From contig PBWY01000075.1 in NCBI GenBank assembly GCA_002727395.1, forward strand, positions 1-9,400: a stretch of DNA of 9,400 bases. The letters run 5' to 3'. Under the pieces are notes generated by a model. That model worked only from the letters and a program-made list of their open reading frames with translations. It did no database searches and was not told the origin of the DNA. Shown one piece after another: positions 5,663 through 9,400 of the stretch (positions are counted from its first letter, which is position 1; each line of letters opens with the position of its first letter). Source of the stretch: Rhodospirillales bacterium. Lineage in GTDB: Bacteria > Pseudomonadota > Alphaproteobacteria > MPNO01 > UBA2964. Made by a program: the position numbers and the translations under genes.

Positions 5663-7465
5663 ATGGCCAAATTAAAAAAGGCATATGAAATAATAGACCA
5701 CAACTATGATGTTGTGGTGGTAGGTGCCGGGGGAGCAGGGCTACGAGCAACCTTTGGGTTGGCTATAAAGGGTTTAAAGACGGCATGTATTACCAAAGTA
5801 TTTCCAACTCGCAGTCATACTGTTGCGGCTCAGGGTGGTATATCTGCCGCACTTGGCAATATGGGAGAGGATGATTGGCGCTGGCACTTTTATGATACAG
5901 TGAAAGGTGCTGACTGGCTTGGGGATCAAGATGCGATAGAATACATGTGCCGGGAAGCCATGCCTTCGGTTATAGAGTTGGAACAATATGGAGTTCCATT
6001 CTCACGGACCGATGCAGGTACAATATATCAACGTCCTTTTGGTGGAATGACTACTGAATTTGGGGAAGGCCCTCCTGCGCATCGAACTTGTGCAGCAGCT
6101 GATCGGACGGGCCATGCAATTTTGCATACCCTGTATCAGCAATCATTAAGAAATCAAGCCGAATTCTTTGTTGAATATTTTGCGCTTGATTTAATTAAAG
6201 ATGTCGACGGTAAAATCGCGGGCGTGATGGCATGGAATCTCGACGATGGAACAATGCACCGTTTTCGCGCTCAGACTGTGATCATAGCAACTGGTGGATA
6301 CGGTCGTTGCTATTTTTCATGCACTGGTGCTCATACTCAAACTGGCGATGGGAGTGCAATGGTCTTGCGAGCGGGCCTTCCTTTACAAGATATGGAATTT
6401 ATACAATTTCATCCGACAGGAATTTATGGTGCAGGGGCTCTGATTACTGAGGGAGTCCGCGGCGAGGGAGGCTACTTGACAAACTCTGAGGGTGAGAGAT
6501 TCATGGAACGGTACGCCCCTCATGCTAAAGACTTGGCATCGCGCGACGTTGTAAGTCGGTCTATGACGATTGAAATGAATGAGGGCAGGGGGGTTGGGCC
6601 AGAAAAAGACTATATCCACCTTCATATTGAACACTTGGAACCGGAAGTTATTAATGAAAGACTTCCCGGAATTTCTGAAACTGCTAGAATATTTGCGAAT
6701 GTTGATGTAACGCGCGAACCAATCCCTGTATTACCAACGGTTCACTATAATATGGGAGGTGTTCCCACCAACTATATGGGTGAAGCTGTTATTCCGGTGG
6801 GAGACGATCCAGACGTTATAGTGCCAGGCCTAATGGCGGTTGGAGAAGCAGCATGTGTTTCAGTTCATGGGGCAAACCGACTCGGTTCCAACTCACTGCT
6901 TGATCTGGTTGTTTTTGGTCGTGCTGCAGCAGATCGTTGTGCAGAAACCCTAAAACCGGGTGCAAATCAAGCGGATTTACCTGCTGATGCTGGTGATGCT
7001 GCGCTGGAGTGGCTTGATAATCGACGTTATGGAAAAGGCGATGTAACCACCGCAGAAATTCGGATAGAAATGCAGCGGGTAATGCAGGCTCATTGTGCGG
7101 TGTTTCGAACGGAGGAAGTGATGGCCGAGGGTGTCGATAAGATGGCAAAAATATGGTCAAAAAAAGATGATTTAAAACTTTCTGACCGCGGTCTGGTTTG
7201 GAATTCTGACCTTGTCGAAGCATTAGAATTTGATAATTTATTGCAGCAGGCAATGGTAAGTATACATGGAGCCATTAACCGCAAGGAAAGTCGTGGAGGT
7301 CATGCTCGTGAGGATTATCCCGATAGAGATGATGATAATTGGATGAAACATACTGTTGCATGGCTAGATAATGATGGAAAAACAAGTTTTGCATACAGGC
7401 CTGTGCATAACGAAACACTGACGGATGACGTTGAGGCCGTACCGCCGAAAGCTCGTGTGTACTGA
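5663..7465 (+). CDS. sdhA: Succinate dehydrogenase flavoprotein subunit
   Basis: Catalytic subunit of complex II. It oxidises succinate to fumarate with covalently bound FAD, on the cytoplasmic face of the membrane. The 600 residues match the usual length of 588-610. The dinucleotide-binding motif VVVVGAGGAGLRA lies at 17-29. H52 in RSHTVAAQGG is the FAD-linking histidine. Catalytic and substrate residues are H250 (QFHPTGIYG), R294 (SRDVVSRS), H361 (VHYNMGGVPTNY) and R406 (GANRLGSNSLLD). The EGVRGEGGYLTNSEGERFM block lies at 263-281. The C-terminus has the typical ESRGGHAREDYPDRDD motif (542-557). The ribosome binding site is weak (AGG at 5652-5654, within the sdhD end), so translation may depend on coupling to sdhD. 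A 65-nt spacer separates it from sdhB. Confidence 0.98.
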   Translation: MAKLKKAYEIIDHNYDVVVVGAGGAGLRATFGLAIKGLKTACITKVFPTRSHTVAAQGGISAALGNMGEDDWRWHFYDTVKGADWLGDQDAIEYMCREAMPSVIELEQYGVPFSRTDAGTIYQRPFGGMTTEFGEGPPAHRTCAAADRTGHAILHTLYQQSLRNQAEFFVEYFALDLIKDVDGKIAGVMAWNLDDGTMHRFRAQTVIIATGGYGRCYFSCTGAHTQTGDGSAMVLRAGLPLQDMEFIQFHPTGIYGAGALITEGVRGEGGYLTNSEGERFMERYAPHAKDLASRDVVSRSMTIEMNEGRGVGPEKDYIHLHIEHLEPEVINERLPGISETARIFANVDVTREPIPVLPTVHYNMGGVPTNYMGEAVIPVGDDPDVIVPGLMAVGEAACVSVHGANRLGSNSLLDLVVFGRAAADRCAETLKPGANQADLPADAGDAALEWLDNRRYGKGDVTTAEIRIEMQRVMQAHCAVFRTEEVMAEGVDKMAKIWSKKDDLKLSDRGLVWNSDLVEALEFDNLLQQAMVSIHGAINRKESRGGHAREDYPDRDDDNWMKHTVAWLDNDGKTSFAYRPVHNETLTDDVEAVPPKARVY

Positions 7466-7530
7466 GGGCGGAAATATTTGGAATGTACTTTTTTAAATGA
7501 GCTGTAGATTTTTTGTAGTGAGGGTAAGAA

Positions 7531-8307
7531 ATGGCTGAATTTTCGCTTCCTGCTAATTCAAAAATTAAGACCGGGAAGATCCATAAAGCCCCTGAAGGTG
7601 CTACTGATATCAAGTCTTTTTATGTCTATCGATACAATCCTGACAGCGAAGAGAATCCTTGTGTTGATGTTTTTGAGGTCGATATGGGGTCCTGTGGGCC
7701 GATGGTTCTTGACGCTTTAATAAAAATTAAAAATGAGATGGACTCTAGTCTTACTTTTCGTCGGTCGTGCCGAGAGGGGGTATGTGGTTCTTGTGCAATG
7801 AATGTTGATGGCACTAATACCTTGTCATGTATTAAGGCTATAGATGAAATTGACGGAGACGTAAAAATTTATCCATTACCTCATATGGAGGTAATAAAAG
7901 ACCTAGTTCCAGATCTTAAACATGCATACGCACAATACGCTTCCATTGAACCGTGGTTAAAAACCAATACTCCAGCACCGGATAAAGAACGGCTGCAAAG
8001 TCCAGAGGAGAGGGCTAAACTTGATGGACTCTGGGAATGTGTTCTGTGTTTTTGTTGTTCTACAAGTTGTCCTAGTTATTGGTGGAATGGTGATGAATAT
8101 CTCGGTCCTGCGGCATTGCTTCAAGCTTATAGGTGGATTGCAGATTCTCGTGATGAGCAAACCGAAGAAAGGTTAGAAAAACTTGAAGATCCTTTTAAAC
8201 TCTACCGTTGTCACACCATTATGAATTGCACCAAGACCTGTCCTAAACATCTCAATCCGGCAAAGGCTATTGGGGATGTAAAAAAACTTATGGTGGAGGG
8301 TTCTTAG
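7531..8307 (+). CDS. sdhB: Succinate dehydrogenase iron-sulfur subunit
   Basis: Electron-transfer subunit of complex II, linking the FAD of SdhA to the quinone site through three iron-sulfur clusters. The 258 residues match the family. The [2Fe-2S] ligands are C80, C85, C88 and C100 (CREGVCGSC and a downstream Cys). C170, C173, C176 and C237 are the probable [4Fe-4S] ligands; C180, C227 and C233 are the probable [3Fe-4S] ligands. The quinone-site tryptophans lie in PSYWWN (181-186). C175 is an additional Cys in CVLCFCCSTSC, which is normal for the family. GAGGG (7520-7524) precedes the ATG by 6 nt. It is the last gene of the operon; the hairpin at 8337-8359 probably ends the transcript. Confidence 0.98.
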   Translation: MAEFSLPANSKIKTGKIHKAPEGATDIKSFYVYRYNPDSEENPCVDVFEVDMGSCGPMVLDALIKIKNEMDSSLTFRRSCREGVCGSCAMNVDGTNTLSCIKAIDEIDGDVKIYPLPHMEVIKDLVPDLKHAYAQYASIEPWLKTNTPAPDKERLQSPEERAKLDGLWECVLCFCCSTSCPSYWWNGDEYLGPAALLQAYRWIADSRDEQTEERLEKLEDPFKLYRCHTIMNCTKTCPKHLNPAKAIGDVKKLMVEGS

Positions 8308-8336
8308 AAAGTAACGTTAATTTTACTTTTCGAGTT

Positions 8337-8359
8337 CGGTTTAATTTGACCGTTTTTCT
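8337..8359 (+). terminator. Probable terminator of the sdh operon
   Basis: CGGTT (8337-8341) pairs with GACCG (8348-8352), with one G-T wobble, around a 6-nt loop, and TTTTTCTT follows. The stem is only 5 bp. A longer AT-rich hairpin just upstream, AAAGTAA (8308-8314) with TTACTTT (8323-8329), begins right after the sdhB stop and could add to the effect. Confidence 0.45.
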
Positions 8360-8397
8360 TGCGCTTTTCTCTTAAAACAGTTAGGAACCCGTCCAAA

Positions 8398-8412
8398 TAT
8401 AGTCCTTATAAC
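8398..8412 (+). promoter_or_regulatory. Possible -10 region for mdh
   Basis: TATAGT (8398-8403) and TATAAC (8407-8412) each match TATAAT at 5 of 6 positions in the gap before mdh. No good -35 box stands at the right distance (AAAACA at 8374-8379, spacing 18, is the best). A separate mdh promoter is plausible because a terminator lies upstream, but the sequence support is thin. Confidence 0.25.
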
Positions 8413-8441
8413 TTAAAATAATATGAGATGTAGGAGTATTC

Positions 8442-9400
8442 ATGGCACGTAATAAAATTGCGCTGATTGGCGCTGGAAACATCGGAGGTACTTTAGCCCA
8501 TTTAGCTGGTTTAAAGGAACTCGGAGATATCATTTTATTTGATATAATAAAGGGAATACCAGATGGGAAGGCGTTAGACCTGGTAGAATCTTCTCCTGTA
8601 GAAGGCTTTGACTCCAATATGAAAGGCGCATCTAGTTACCGTGCTATCCAAAATTCAGATGTGGTAATAGTTACTGCAGGGATTGCGCGAAAACCTGGTA
8701 TGAGCCGTGATGATCTGATTGGTATCAATACAAATGTCATGAAAACCGTCGGTGAGGGCATTAAGAAATGGTGTCCAAAGGCCTTTGTAATTTGTATTAC
8801 TAATCCACTTGACGCAATGGTTTGGGCCTTGCGCGAAGCTTCCGGATTGCCAGCAAATCGTGTGGTAGGTATGGCAGGAATTCTAGATTCCGCTCGATTT
8901 CGTTATTTTCTCGCCGAAGAATTCAAGGTTTCTGTCCGCGATGTCACCGCTTTCGTTTTAGGTGGCCACGGTGATACTATGGTACCCCTACCTCGTTACT
9001 CCACTGTCGCGGGCATTCCACTGCCCGATTTGGTAAAAATGGGCTGGACGACCCAAGATAAGCTTAATGCGATTGTGCAACGCACCCGCGATGGAGGAGC
9101 TGAAATCGTTGGCTTGTTAAAAACAGGGTCGGCGTTCTATGCACCGGCATCTTCGGCAATAGAGATGGCGGAAGCTTACCTCAAAGATCAAAAACGTGTG
9201 TTACCCTGTTGTGCCTTTCTTAATGGCCAATATGGTGTTCGAGGTCTTTATGTAGGTGTCCCTGTTGTTATTGGTAGTAAGGGAATAGAAAGAATTATTG
9301 AGATAAAACTTAATGCTGGAGAGAAAAAAGCTTTTAAAGCTTCGGTTTCGGCGGTTCGAACTTTGGTGAATGTGGTTAAAAGAATGCAAAAATCTGCAAA
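8442..9400 (+). CDS. mdh: Malate dehydrogenase, NAD-dependent (3' end outside window)
   Basis: Reversible oxidation of malate to oxaloacetate in the cytosol, the TCA step that follows fumarate hydration. Of the LDH-like MDH class common in Alphaproteobacteria. The frame starts at ATG 8442, with AGGAG (8432-8436) 5 nt upstream, and is still open at the right edge after 319 codons. The family is about 320 residues, so only a few residues and the stop should be missing. The NAD-binding motif is IGAGNIGG (9-16), with D34 in LFD choosing NAD over NADP. Substrate residues are R83 and R89 (ARKPGMSRDD), N121 (TNPLD) and R152 (LDSARFRYF). The catalytic pair is D149 and H176 (GGHGDTMVP). In related genomes sucC and sucD often follow; that cannot be checked here. 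Confidence 0.97.
   Translation, partial: MARNKIALIGAGNIGGTLAHLAGLKELGDIILFDIIKGIPDGKALDLVESSPVEGFDSNMKGASSYRAIQNSDVVIVTAGIARKPGMSRDDLIGINTNVMKTVGEGIKKWCPKAFVICITNPLDAMVWALREASGLPANRVVGMAGILDSARFRYFLAEEFKVSVRDVTAFVLGGHGDTMVPLPRYSTVAGIPLPDLVKMGWTTQDKLNAIVQRTRDGGAEIVGLLKTGSAFYAPASSAIEMAEAYLKDQKRVLPCCAFLNGQYGVRGLYVGVPVVIGSKGIERIIEIKLNAGEKKAFKASVSAVRTLVNVVKRMQKSA

Noticed and set aside
6816..7253. 145-codon minus-strand frame inside sdhA
   Set aside because: It is antisense to strongly conserved sdhA codons; the odd His/Gln/Pro-rich composition is typical of a shadow frame and no known domain is visible.
7275..7613. 112-codon minus-strand frame spanning the sdhA-sdhB junction
   Set aside because: It is antisense to the sdhA end and sdhB start, with no ribosome binding site or family resemblance; it looks like chance.

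Overview
The window is a chromosomal housekeeping segment from an alphaproteobacterium. Hand counts put the genes at roughly 40-50% G+C and the largest intergenic gap near 30%. The proteins are typical of alphaproteobacterial families, most clearly the malate dehydrogenase and the succinate dehydrogenase subunits. The gene order leuD - leuB - asd - CoA-ester lyase - sdhCDAB - mdh also fits that class, perhaps a marine Rhodospirillales-like lineage. The finer placement is a guess. All recognised genes lie on the plus strand, and I see no mobile elements, CRISPR arrays, tRNA or rRNA genes, or broken genes.

Layout: positions 1-609 hold leuD, cut by the left edge by only a residue or two. A strong intrinsic terminator (634-664) follows it. 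leuB (744-1856) comes next, then a 57-codon gene for a small exported or lipoprotein-like peptide (1927-2100). asd (2241-3314) and a CitE-like/HpcH-HpaI-type CoA-ester lyase (3541-4437) follow. An AT-rich gap with no gene (4438-4882) carries several DnaA-box-like 9-mers, a perfect 17-nt palindrome and the probable sdh promoter. The succinate dehydrogenase operon sdhC-sdhD-sdhA-sdhB runs from 4883 to 8307, followed by a modest terminator hairpin. mdh (8442 onward) leaves the right edge almost complete.

Function: LeuD and LeuB catalyse consecutive steps of leucine synthesis. Asd makes aspartate semialdehyde for lysine, threonine and methionine. SdhCDAB oxidises succinate to fumarate and passes electrons to quinone. 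Mdh then makes oxaloacetate, which can feed back to aspartate and Asd. The CoA-ester lyase probably splits or forms a malyl- or citramalyl-type CoA thioester, yielding acetyl-CoA plus glyoxylate or pyruvate, so it also touches the TCA cycle.

No unknown multi-gene system is visible. What merits a second look lies mainly between the genes: the terminator inside the leu pair, the small lipoprotein-like gene, the DnaA-box cluster with its palindrome, and the repeated elements around the sdh promoter.
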